NCBI GenBank assembly: GCA_007129225.1
Contig: SKVX01000086.1
Location: forward strand, 1-16,329
From: Halomonas sp.
GTDB lineage: Bacteria > Pseudomonadota > Gammaproteobacteria > Pseudomonadales > Halomonadaceae
Length of the DNA: 16,329 nucleotides
Direction: 5' to 3'
Part shown: in pieces, positions 6,726 to 14,045 of the stretch
How the letters are laid out: each line of letters begins with the position of its first letter
Position numbering within the stretch: position 1 is the stretch's first letter
The notes under the pieces: generated by a model
What the model saw: only the letters and a program-made list of their open reading frames with translations
What the model was told of the DNA's origin: nothing
Databases searched by the model: none
Position numbers and translations under genes: made by a program

Positions 6726-7991
6726 ATGCAATCACCGCTCGTCATCACCGGCATGGGCATGATCAGCCCGCTTGGTTGCGGCGTCAAGGCAGGCTGGGAA
6801 CGCCTGCTTGCCGGCCGCTCCGGTATCGCCCCGATCACCCGCATCGATACCGGCGAGCTGCCGATCAAGGTCGCGGGCTCGGTTCCCGGCATTGCCGACG
6901 ATCCGGAGGCCGGACTCGACCCGGACCGGGTGCTCGATGCCAAGGAACGGCGCAAGATGGAGCTGTTCAGCCTCTACGCCATGGCCGCCGCCGAAGAGGC
7001 GCTGACCCAGGCCAACTGGTTCCCGTCGAGCGAGGCGGACCAACTCGCCACGGCCACCATCATCGGCTCCGGTATCGGTGGCTTCCCCACCATCACCCAG
7101 GCGCAGAACACTCTCTCGACACGCGGCCACCGCCGGCTCTCCCCTTTCACCGTGCCGGCCTTCCTGGCCAACCTGGCGGCAGGCAACGTGTCGATCCGCT
7201 ACGGCTTGCGCGGGCCGATAGGCTGCCCGGTAACCGCCTGTGCGGCCGGCGTGCAGGCCATCGGCGATGGCATGCGCATGATCCGCAGCGGCGAAGCCGA
7301 GGTGGCATTGGTGGGTGGCGCCGAGGCCTGTATCGACCCGCTCTCGCTTGCCAGCTTCCACGCCATGAAGGCGCTCTCCACCGAGCAGGACGACCCCGCC
7401 AAGGCGTCGCGCCCCTTCGACCAGGCGCGCAACGGCTTCGTCATGGGGGAAGGCGCGGGGCTGCTGGTGATCGAAACCCTGGCCCACGCCGTGGCGCGCG
7501 GGGCGACGCCGCTGGCCATCCTCAGCGGCTACGGCACCAGTGCGGATGCCTACCACATCTCCGCCGGCCCGGAAGATGGCGCCGGCGCCGCGGCGGCCAT
7601 TCGCGCAGCACTGCGGATGGCAGGGCTCTCCCCAGCGGACATCGATCACATCAATGCCCACGCCACCTCGACGCCGGTCGGTGACCGGGCCGAGATCGCC
7701 GCGCTGCGCAACGCCTTCGGCGACGCCCTTCCCGGCATCCCGATCTCCGCCACCAAAGGCTCGACTGGCCACCTGCTGGGTGCCGCCGGCGGCGTGGAGA
7801 GCATCTTCTCCGCCCTTTCAGTAATGCACGACCGCCTGCCCCCGACGCTGAACCTGGAGAACCGCGACGGAGACCTGCACAACCTGGATATCGTCTCGGG
7901 TACGGCACGCGAGCATGCAACTCAGCATGTGCTGTGCAACGGCTTCGGTTTTGGCGGAGTGAACGCGGCGCTGATCGTGAGCAAGGTGTAG
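6726..7991 (+). CDS. fabF: Beta-ketoacyl-ACP synthase II-like (FabF-type) condensing enzyme
   Basis: A 421-residue thiolase-fold condensing enzyme. It joins malonyl-ACP to an acyl chain by decarboxylative Claisen condensation. The ATG at 6726 follows AGGAAAT and gives the family start (MQSPLVITGMGMISPLG). The catalytic Cys-His-His triad is visible: C172 in VTACAAG, H312 in NAHATSTPVGD, H348 in TKGSTGHLLGAAGG, with K344 next to it. The C-terminus ends normally (CNGFGFGGVNAALIV). The nucleophile context CAAG departs slightly from the commoner CATG. It stands apart from the usual fab cluster and beside its own TetR regulator, so it is probably an accessory KAS II for a special acyl product rather than the housekeeping copy. 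Its last 250 bases are duplicated downstream. Confidence 0.92.
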   Translation: MQSPLVITGMGMISPLGCGVKAGWERLLAGRSGIAPITRIDTGELPIKVAGSVPGIADDPEAGLDPDRVLDAKERRKMELFSLYAMAAAEEALTQANWFPSSEADQLATATIIGSGIGGFPTITQAQNTLSTRGHRRLSPFTVPAFLANLAAGNVSIRYGLRGPIGCPVTACAAGVQAIGDGMRMIRSGEAEVALVGGAEACIDPLSLASFHAMKALSTEQDDPAKASRPFDQARNGFVMGEGAGLLVIETLAHAVARGATPLAILSGYGTSADAYHISAGPEDGAGAAAAIRAALRMAGLSPADIDHINAHATSTPVGDRAEIAALRNAFGDALPGIPISATKGSTGHLLGAAGGVESIFSALSVMHDRLPPTLNLENRDGDLHNLDIVSGTAREHATQHVLCNGFGFGGVNAALIVSKV

Positions 7992-7995
7992 GGGT
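7742..7995 (+). repeat. Direct repeat, copy 1 (3' end of the fabF-like gene)
   Basis: These 254 bases recur in the same orientation 976 bases further on at 8718-8971. I count 13 mismatches (about 95% identity). The first 75 and last 67 bases are identical, and all differences fall between 7817 and 7928. The match ends four bases after the stop codon. Confidence 0.95.
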
Positions 7996-8001
7996 AATGG
8001 T

Positions 8002-8059
8002 CCTGGCTGGGCTTTGTTATAGCAGCAAAGCTGTAGAAAGACTGCTCGAGCCCAGCAGG
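8002..8059. terminator. Imperfect inverted repeat between convergent genes, possible terminator
   Basis: CCTGGCTGGGCT (8002-8013) can pair with AGCCCAGCAGG (8049-8059), with one base bulged. The loop is long and holds a small CAGC-AAA-GCTG hairpin. It lies between the stops of the FabF-like gene and the convergent secreted-protein gene. No T-run follows, so termination is only a possibility. Confidence 0.3.
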
Positions 8060-8154
8060 ACTGCGCATGCATAGGCATACTCATCTTTTATGCTTGCTTG
8101 TTTATGGAAAATTCGGACTTTCACTACGCCTTAGGCTCCAAGAGCGTCAAATTA

Positions 8155-8526
8155 TCAATATATCCACTCCCCCTGCTCTTCAACTAAAACCACACCATCC
8201 TCTTTCGTAACCGTTAGCATGCCGGAATCATAAACTCTATAAACCGTTCCCTGATTTTCAAACACATAACCAAGAAATCTGCAGGGGGTCACGCCGTCTG
8301 CGCATATGGTATGCCAAGTGCTGCCTTTTAGCTCCAAGCTATTTCCCGATATCTTGGAAGTCCCAAAATAGGTCACATCATCACAAGCGACAACGCCTTC
8401 TTCGCAGTTATTTTTAATCTCAACCCTATAATTCGGTGTTGAGAGCGTTGCCGAATAAGCCAAGGATGGAAAAAACAAAAGAAAAACAACAAAAACTCCC
8501 AACACCCCTTTCGGCAAAATAGCCAT
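8155..8526 (-). CDS. Small secreted four-cysteine protein of unknown function
   Basis: A 123-residue protein. The ATG at 8526 is preferred because AGGGGGA lies just upstream and a clean signal peptide follows (charged MAILPK, a hydrophobic run to about residue 20, cleavage near AYSA at 23-26); an open frame back to 8631 gives an implausible N-terminus. The mature part is about 97 residues with four cysteines, C41, C48, C75 and C82, in two spaced pairs (NNCEEGVVACDD and TICADGVTPC), suggesting two disulphides in the periplasm or outside the cell. It is rich in beta-prone residues and ends EEQGEWIY. I do not recognise a characterised family. The gene and its flanks are visibly AT-rich against the rest of the window and lie between the two fabF repeats, which points to acquisition by transfer. 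Confidence 0.75.
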   Translation of the reverse strand: MAILPKGVLGVFVVFLLFFPSLAYSATLSTPNYRVEIKNNCEEGVVACDDVTYFGTSKISGNSLELKGSTWHTICADGVTPCRFLGYVFENQGTVYRVYDSGMLTVTKEDGVVLVEEQGEWIY

Positions 8527-8616
8527 GCTGCCATCCCCCTGAAGATTTAAGGAAAAACCACCACGCCCTGCATATAGAAGCCTACACAAGAAAACTGAAA
8601 AATAAATATTAAAGCA

Positions 8617-8717
8617 GTGCGCCAAGAGCATGGTTTATCCCTTAATCAGCTTGCTGATAAAGTACCATCTCGCTCGTCACTGATTCATGCTTGTTTTAGC
8701 GTTCTTTCCCGCGTTCT
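8617..8717 (+). pseudogene. Possible 5' remnant of an XRE-type regulator joined to the fabF fragment
   Basis: A GTG at 8617 opens a frame reading RQEHGLSLNQLADK, then SRSSLIHA, which resembles helices 1-3 of an XRE helix-turn-helix with residues lost between them. It then runs in frame into the duplicated fabF tail and shares its stop at 8967. There is no good Shine-Dalgarno sequence. It could also be chance similarity in AT-rich DNA. Confidence 0.3.
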
Positions 8718-8967
8718 GATCTCCGCCACCAAAGGCTCGACTGGCCACCTGCTGGGTGCCGCCGGCGGCGTGGAGAGCATCTTCTCCGCCCTGTCGGTCA
8801 TGCAAGACCGCCTGCCCCCGACGCTGAACCTGGAGAACCGCGACGAAGACCTGCACGACCTGGATATCGTCTCTGGCTCGGAACGCGAGCATGCGACCCA
8901 GCACGTGCTGTGCAACGGCTTCGGTTTTGGCGGAGTGAACGCGGCGCTGATCGTGAGCAAGGTGTAG
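8718..8967 (+). pseudogene. Duplicated C-terminal fragment of the FabF-like synthase
   Basis: It encodes the last ~83 residues of the condensing enzyme (from ISATKGSTGHLLGAAGG to the terminal SKV) and lacks the catalytic cysteine and the first histidine, so it cannot be an active synthase. Compared with the full gene it has a few substitutions (for example MQDRL for MHDRL and SEREHA for TAREHA) but no frameshift or stop. The retained frame and the mainly conservative changes suggest it was recently part of a working allele rather than a long-decayed copy. Confidence 0.9.
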
Positions 8968-8971
8968 GGGC
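8718..8971 (+). repeat. Direct repeat, copy 2
   Basis: Second copy of the 254-base repeat found at 7742-7995. The two copies bracket about 720 bases that carry the AT-rich secreted-protein gene. Weak further similarity (about 10 of 17 positions) may extend upstream of 8718, but this is near chance level. Confidence 0.95.
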
Positions 8972-9000
8972 CAGCCCCTTTCGCTGCTTGCCATAAACGA

Positions 9001-9036
9001 CAACACCCCGAGCCTGTGATCTGGCTCGGAGTGTTG
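9001..9036. terminator. Strong hairpin between convergent genes, likely bidirectional terminator
   Basis: CAACACCCCGAGCC (9001-9014) pairs with GGCTCGGAGTGTTG (9023-9036), 13 of 14 bases, around an eight-base loop. There is no long T-run on either side, and the minus-strand exit is only moderately T-rich. Its position after the fabF fragment and at the 3' end of the EamA remnant fits termination in both directions. Confidence 0.6.
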
Positions 9037-9043
9037 GGTGCTC

Positions 9044-9520
9044 TCTAGCGGCCAACTCTTTCCGACGCAACTTGCTCCACACCGGCTCGATGAACACCGC
9101 CGAGCAGATGATCAACATGGCCACGATCTGGAAGCCGGTAATCGGCTGGGCCAGGAAGTACCAGGTCAGCAAGGCCGCAATCACGGGCTTGAGAAAGAAC
9201 AGGTAGCTGCCCCGTGTGATATCCGGCACCGCTGTCAGCCCACCGATCCAGAGCAATTGGGTGATCACGGTGTTGAACAGCACCAGCACCATGATGGCCG
9301 ACCACTGCCCGGCGGGGCGCTCGAACAGGTCGGCGGGGTTGACCCAGTCGCCCCAGGCGACGCCGACCAGCAGCCACAAGCCGATACCGCCGATGAACAT
9401 GGTGATGCTGGTCATGCGCAGGGCGCCATAGCGCCCGATGACCGGCTTGATCGAGACGGAGTACCCGCTCACGCAGATGGCACAGGCCAGCGCCATGAGG
9501 TTGGTGGGTGGTGCTGATAA
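9044..9520 (-). pseudogene. EamA/DMT-family transporter, C-terminal half only
   Basis: The frame encodes five hydrophobic helices typical of one EamA repeat: LMALACAICVSGYSVSIKPV, MTSITMFIGGIGLWLLVG, an amphipathic loop, WSAIMVLVLFNTVITQLLW, SYLFFLKPVIAALLTWYFL and GFQIVAMLIICSAVFIEPVW. EamA drug/metabolite exporters are about 290-300 residues with two such repeats; only the second is here. Recognisable similarity begins near LSAPPTNL (9520), and upstream sequence in this frame is not transporter-like. The frame has no stop at the expected end and runs on through the hairpin at 9001-9036 and antisense to the fabF fragment as far as 8798, so its 3' end is probably damaged too. An inner-membrane transporter remnant. 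Confidence 0.75.
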
Positions 9521-9558
9521 CGGATGGCGTCGTGATCGCCAATCGACAAAGTGGACAT
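9469..9558 (-). pseudogene. Truncated gene start with its own ribosome binding site
   Basis: ATG at 9558 follows CCGGAGAAGCGCC, a good Shine-Dalgarno sequence at proper spacing, and opens MSTLSIGDHDAIRYQHHPPT. The sequence then runs into transporter DNA in another frame and stops at 9469 after 29 codons. The first 20 residues look like an authentic protein N-terminus, perhaps of an alpha/beta-hydrolase-like enzyme, but that identification is weak. The likely explanation is a deletion that joined this start to the back half of the EamA gene. Confidence 0.35.
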
Positions 9559-9960
9559 GGCGCTTCTCCGGTTGTTGTTGTGAACGGCCAGTGAAACAAA
9601 GTGGTAAACTGCTCCACCAACCGCGAGCCGGGGGTTGGGTTACATAGGGGCTTCAAGCGCCTGCGAGGCACCTGACAGCGTCATTGATGAAAGCCGACAT
9701 TGGGCAACACAGCCAGGGAGGCCTTCGGCCTCTGCAGGCTGAATACCGAGCCCATCGGCAGATTGGCGGCTCTGGTATCCGCTTGTCGGAACAAAGCGTC
9801 GAGGGCTCCCAAAGGCATTAAACCGTGGGTATAGAGAAGGGGCATGACAAAGCGGTTATACGCCAATAGGTCGCCACCCTGCTTCGGTTGGATACTGCTT
9901 GGCCGCAAGGAAGGTATCATCATCGAAGCCGACACGAAGGTTGGTATTCTCTTCAGGCAA
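9559..9960. other. About 400 bases without a recognisable intact gene
   Basis: This stretch holds the upstream region of the truncated start at 9558 and the 3' flank of the diguanylate cyclase. On the minus strand two frames give protein-like pieces that I cannot identify. One reads NTNLRVGFDDDTFLAAKQYP and ends GWRPIGV near 9860. The other reads RFVMPLLYTHGLMPLGALDA onward and stops at 9681 after ASLAVLPNVGFHQ. They may be parts of one frameshifted gene. A short perfect hairpin (GAGGCC-TTC-GGCCTC) lies at 9718-9732 without a T-run. Confidence 0.35.
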
Positions 9961-11289
9961 CTATAGCCTTGGCGCCAGGTTCTCACAGTCTTCGATATCG
10001 CCCCTGGGCCGCACACGGTTGCGGCCTTCGGATTTTGCGTTATAGAGACAGAGGTCCGCGCGACCGAGCAGCTGTTCCGGGCTTGGGTCATGATAGCGCA
10101 GCGTTGCCACACCGATACTCACCGTCACGCCAAACACGCCTTGGGGGCTGTTAAACGTCAGGCTGGCAATTACCCGGCACAATCGCCCGGCCAGCCGGCG
10201 CGCCGAGGCCAGATCACTTTCCGGAAGCAGGATGGCAAACTCCTCGCCGCCCATGCGCGCAAAACAGTCACTGGCGCGAATTTCAGGCGCTACCATCCGC
10301 ACGAACTCCTTGAGCACGAGATCCCCGGCCGCATGACCGTGACGGTCGTTGATCGCTTTGAAGTGATCCAGATCAAGCATCAATACGCTGAGCGGGTGGC
10401 CATAACGCCGCGCCCGACTGTACTCCTCTTCCAGCTGCCCCATCAGCACACGCCGGTTGGCAACTCCCGTGAGGGGGTCGGTTTGCGACATGTGCAGCAA
10501 TTTTTCGGTCATACGCTGCAGCTCCGTGACATCACGGTAGAACCAGATACGTCCCCAGTAGTCGCCATTGGTGCCATGCAGCCCCCGGGAGTAGCGCTCC
10601 AGTACTCGGCCATCCTTCATCGGGATACGCACCCCTTGCTCCTCTTCGTCCAGGGAGGCATAGAGCTGCCTGATCCGCTTCACGAAGCTTTCGGGATCTT
10701 GCACCTGCTCATTGACCGCCTGCAAGGCCGCTTCTCCGTCCTTTGCTTGCATGACCGCCTCGGGAATCTCCCATATTTCCAGGAAACGGCGGTTCCATGT
10801 CTTGATCCGGTTGTTGGCATCCACCACCAGGATGCCGTCTGGGGATTCATCGAGGTAGGCGCTCATCACGGTGGATTGGTAACGTGCCTCGAGTTCGAGG
10901 TGCACCTGGTCACTGATTTCGTAAGCCGTTCCCAGCATCCGATTGACCGAGCCGGTCTCATCAACGAAGGGTACGAGATTGGTCAGCCAGTATGTCCTGC
11001 CGATGGGAAGATCCAGCATCTCCTGATAATCCGTGACGGCCTTGCTCTCGACACAGCGGCGGTAATTGACCTTGACGCTGGCTGCCATTGCTGGCGAAAG
11101 CAGCTCATCCACACTGCGCCCGGCAACCTCTTCATGCTGCATCCCGCTGTGCATCTCGTGACGGGCGTTGATCGCGGCCAGACGGTACTCATCGACGGAG
11201 ACCACATCGATCACGAAAGCAGCGACACCGAGATAATCCAGCATCAGGCGCAGTTCAGCGGGGTCATGGTTGACTCGGATCTCTTTCAT
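9961..11289 (-). CDS. PAS-PAS-GGDEF diguanylate cyclase
   Basis: A 442-residue cytoplasmic protein (no signal or membrane segment) that should make cyclic di-GMP from two GTP. Residues about 13-130 and 140-258 are two PAS-type sensor domains; the second shows ESPDGILVVDANNRIKTWN and ends in the PAC-like IWFYRDVTELQRM. Residues about 268-430 are the GGDEF domain: DPLTGVANRR at 271-280, metal-binding DLDHF at 306-310, active site GGEEF at 347-351 and a late SIGVA. The inhibitory I-site RASD (R338-D341) sits exactly five residues before GGEEF, so product feedback inhibition is expected. The ATG at 11289 is the first in the frame, and its ribosome site is weak. It follows the GGDEF-EAL gene by 161 bases on the same strand and may share its signal pathway. 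Confidence 0.95.
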   Translation of the reverse strand: MKEIRVNHDPAELRLMLDYLGVAAFVIDVVSVDEYRLAAINARHEMHSGMQHEEVAGRSVDELLSPAMAASVKVNYRRCVESKAVTDYQEMLDLPIGRTYWLTNLVPFVDETGSVNRMLGTAYEISDQVHLELEARYQSTVMSAYLDESPDGILVVDANNRIKTWNRRFLEIWEIPEAVMQAKDGEAALQAVNEQVQDPESFVKRIRQLYASLDEEEQGVRIPMKDGRVLERYSRGLHGTNGDYWGRIWFYRDVTELQRMTEKLLHMSQTDPLTGVANRRVLMGQLEEEYSRARRYGHPLSVLMLDLDHFKAINDRHGHAAGDLVLKEFVRMVAPEIRASDCFARMGGEEFAILLPESDLASARRLAGRLCRVIASLTFNSPQGVFGVTVSIGVATLRYHDPSPEQLLGRADLCLYNAKSEGRNRVRPRGDIEDCENLAPRL

Positions 11290-11450
11290 TGCATCGACTG
11301 CCCCGATCTCGGATGGGTATCGCCAAACTAGGCGGTCTCAATGACCAAATACAACACTATTCGAAAGAAGCCCGGATCAAGGACTGATTTTTTTAGCACC
11401 TTGCCGTAGATATTCCTGATGCTCTCACTGGAAACCAAGCTGCCGGTAGC

Positions 11451-14045
11451 TCAAGGCGCTTGTTGCTGGAGCCGGCCCACAAGTCGTTCCAGTGTCGCCA
11501 CCTCGGCGGGCCGCCCGAACAGGTAACCCTGGTAGAGTCTGCAGCCGATGCCGGCTAGGTACTTCAGTTGCGCCTCGGTCTCCACCCCTTCTGCAATGAC
11601 CTCGACTTCCAGGGATTCGCCGAGCCCCACGATCGACCGCGCAATCGCCGCCGCTGCCGGATCGCTCAACACATCTCGGACGAAGGACTGGTCGATCTTG
11701 AGCTGTGACAATGGCAAGAGCTTCAGGTAGGCCAATGAAGAGTAGCCGGTGCCGAAGTCGTCCAGGGCGACCCTGATACCGAGCCTGGAGAGTTCGGTGA
11801 TCCTGGCTGCCGCTTCCTCGAGATCCTCGATCAGTACGGTTTCGGTCAACTCCAGCTTGAGGCGGCTGCGCGCAGCGCCCGACTCATGGATGATCGCAAG
11901 CAGGTCGTCGACGAAGCCCGCTGACCGAAACTGCCGGGTGCTGACGTTGACCGCCAGGGTCAGGTGCGCCATGGAAGTGTCCTTCTCCCAGAGCGCAAGC
12001 TGGCGGCAGGCCGTTCTCAGTACCCAGCGCCCCAGGCCGAGGATCAACCCGCAGCTCTCAGCGACCGGTATGAACACCCCCGGGCCAATCTCGCCCCGCT
12101 GCGGATGATCCCACCGCACCAGCGCCTCAGCGCCGATGATCCGCTGCTCAGCATCGATCTGCGGTTGATAGACCAGGCGAAACTGTTCTTTCTGCAGGGC
12201 CGTTCTTAGATCCGCCTCCATGAGGATACGTGCGGCGATTTCAGCACGTACCTCGGCACTGAAGAACCGCACCGTGTTCCGCCCGGCCTGCTTGGCCTGG
12301 TACATCGCAAGCTCAGCGCGCTTGAGCAGTTCCTCGGCGGCACCCTCGCCGGACTCCTCGGCCAGTGCGACGCCAATGCTGCACGAACCGTGGTGGCGGA
12401 AGTCGCCCAGGCTGTAAACCTCGCTCAGGGTCGCCAACATCCTCTGTGCAAGCCGTTCGGCCTGCATGCAGGCCTGATCAGGGTCTGGGGACAAACCCTT
12501 CAGCAATACCGCGAACTCGTCGCCCCCCAGGCGCGCAAGCTCATCACCGCTTTCTTCCAGCTGGTCGCTGAGCCGCTGCGCCACCTCACACAGCAAGTCG
12601 TCGCCCGCCTTGTGCCCATGGAGGTCGTTGAGGTCCTTGAAATCGTCCAGGTCGATGTAAACCAGCCCCTGTACCGTCGCCCCCTCATCTGTCGATAGGG
12701 CTCCACGCAACTGTTTCATCATCAAGCTGCGGTTGGGCAGGCCGGTGAGGGAGTCGAAGTACGCCAGTCGATAGATGGCCTCCTCGTTGCGCTTGCGTTC
12801 TGAAATGTCGGTGGCAATACCGCAAAGACCATAGATGCGCCCACGGGAATCACGGAGTGGAATTTTCACTGACAGGTAGGTGCGCGTCATGTCGCCATCG
12901 GCGCTGGTGATGCTTTCCTCCGTCGTGAGCTCCCGGCCAACAGCGATTACCCGGCGGTCATCGGCCTGGAGTCTCTCGGCCGTGGCCGCATCGAAAAACG
13001 CCTCGTCCCCCTTACCGATGATGTCCTGCACTGGCCGGTTAAACAGCTCTTGAATCGAGCGATTGGCGTAGACGTACCGTAATGCTGTGTCCTTGATAAA
13101 GATATAAGCGCCCACGGTATCCAGGATGGTGGCCAGCTTACGCTCGCTTTCGCGCAAATGGCGGGTCTTCACGGCCACCTCGTGTCGCAGCCAAGCAGCG
13201 GCGGCCAGGGCGAGCAACATCAGCATCAACGCCCCACCCAGCCCCCACCAGAAGCTGGCGGGCACCAGTGGCTGGCGAAGCGACGCTTCCCATCGACGCA
13301 CAATCTCGTAATAGGGCGAGGTGTCGTCCCGACGCCATTCGACCAGTCGACGATCGATGGCGGCGAGGACCTCAGGGTGGCGGCCGATGCCGGTGGCGAA
13401 GAAAAGCTGAGCGGGGTTGAAGACGATCGGTGTCGGTACGAGCCTGTGACTCGGGCTATGCAACGATCCATAGCGATGGTTGGCTATTGCAGCGTCCGCC
13501 TCGCCGCGGGCCGTGAGCGCGAACGCCTGTGCCAGGTCGATAGCCGGCACGATCTCAACTGCGATACCGAACGCACCCGTCATCTCCTCGAAGATATCGT
13601 GTTGCACGGAATCGCGCAGAACCGCGACTCGCTTGCCCTGGAGTTGAAACAGCGAAACCAGCCCCGAGCCCTCCCGGCCGTAGAGCTGCGACCAGCTGTG
13701 CAGGGCCGACTCCCGATGGAAGTCGAGCGTGCGTGCGCGCTCATCTGAATAGGCCACATCGGGAAGCAGGTCGAGCTCGCCGCGCTGCACTGCCTGTAAA
13801 CAGGCATCCCACTCGCAGTTCACGAACTCGAGTGTCCAGCCTTCGTGCTCCGCCAGCTCTCGTGCCAGGTCGATGAAGATGCCGGCGGCTTCACCCGCGG
13901 CATCGGTGAAGATTTTTGGTTCGTTCTCGTAGACCCCGATACGCAACTGCTGCGCGGCGGCTGGCAGCCAGACGACAGCGCAGAGGCAGAAAAGCAGACA
14001 GCGCTCTGCCAGGCGCCTCGCTTCCAGACAGAAAGCCGCATTCAC
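11451..14045 (-). CDS. Membrane GGDEF-EAL protein with periplasmic SBP_bac_3 sensor and PAS domain
   Basis: An 864-residue cyclic-di-GMP enzyme. The GTG at 14045 follows AGGAG by seven bases. Layout: signal sequence to about residue 31 (ending AAAQ); a periplasmic solute-binding-like domain, 33-257 (LRIGVYENEPKIF start, as in amino-acid-binding proteins); one membrane helix about 265-286; PAS about 300-415; GGDEF about 425-595 with GGDEF at 507-511 and DLDDF at 465-469; EAL about 605-860. The EAL motif is intact (E640-A-L), with N700 in NVST, ELTE near 732-735, DDFGTGYSSL at 762-771, K783 and E819-G-V-E. No RxxD I-site precedes GGDEF (ESGD there). Both activities look possible; which one dominates cannot be read. 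It probably senses a small extracytoplasmic ligand such as an amino acid. Confidence 0.95.
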   Translation of the reverse strand: MNAAFCLEARRLAERCLLFCLCAVVWLPAAAQQLRIGVYENEPKIFTDAAGEAAGIFIDLARELAEHEGWTLEFVNCEWDACLQAVQRGELDLLPDVAYSDERARTLDFHRESALHSWSQLYGREGSGLVSLFQLQGKRVAVLRDSVQHDIFEEMTGAFGIAVEIVPAIDLAQAFALTARGEADAAIANHRYGSLHSPSHRLVPTPIVFNPAQLFFATGIGRHPEVLAAIDRRLVEWRRDDTSPYYEIVRRWEASLRQPLVPASFWWGLGGALMLMLLALAAAAWLRHEVAVKTRHLRESERKLATILDTVGAYIFIKDTALRYVYANRSIQELFNRPVQDIIGKGDEAFFDAATAERLQADDRRVIAVGRELTTEESITSADGDMTRTYLSVKIPLRDSRGRIYGLCGIATDISERKRNEEAIYRLAYFDSLTGLPNRSLMMKQLRGALSTDEGATVQGLVYIDLDDFKDLNDLHGHKAGDDLLCEVAQRLSDQLEESGDELARLGGDEFAVLLKGLSPDPDQACMQAERLAQRMLATLSEVYSLGDFRHHGSCSIGVALAEESGEGAAEELLKRAELAMYQAKQAGRNTVRFFSAEVRAEIAARILMEADLRTALQKEQFRLVYQPQIDAEQRIIGAEALVRWDHPQRGEIGPGVFIPVAESCGLILGLGRWVLRTACRQLALWEKDTSMAHLTLAVNVSTRQFRSAGFVDDLLAIIHESGAARSRLKLELTETVLIEDLEEAAARITELSRLGIRVALDDFGTGYSSLAYLKLLPLSQLKIDQSFVRDVLSDPAAAAIARSIVGLGESLEVEVIAEGVETEAQLKYLAGIGCRLYQGYLFGRPAEVATLERLVGRLQQQAP

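Noticed and set aside
5670..6731. A 353-codon minus-strand frame that ends with the HigA sequence
   Set aside because: Its first ~250 codons are the wrong frame of the TetR gene (Arg/Gly/Ala-rich, no domain). The real HigA start at 5957 has its own ribosome site.
6732..7772. A 346-codon minus-strand frame and a 302-codon plus-strand frame within the fabF-like gene
   Set aside because: Both are mirror or shifted frames of a gene with an intact catalytic triad; neither has a ribosome site or domain.
7742..8971. The fabF direct repeats as att sites of a classical integrative element or IS target duplication
   Set aside because: The repeats are 254 bases and 5% diverged, far longer than target duplications or att cores. 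No integrase, transposase or terminal inverted repeats lie between them. Recombination-based insertion is preferred.
9045..9671. A 208-codon minus-strand frame over the EamA remnant
   Set aside because: It is the +1 frame of the transporter sequence; the Arg/His-rich translation lacks the membrane helices that the correct frame shows.
9718..9732. Hairpin GAGGCC-TTC-GGCCTC as a terminator of the diguanylate cyclase
   Set aside because: It lies about 230 bases past the stop, has a short stem and no T-run on either strand.
10090..11331. A 413-codon plus-strand frame opposite the diguanylate cyclase
   Set aside because: Antisense shadow of an intact PAS-PAS-GGDEF gene; the His/Gln-rich translation has no recognisable fold.
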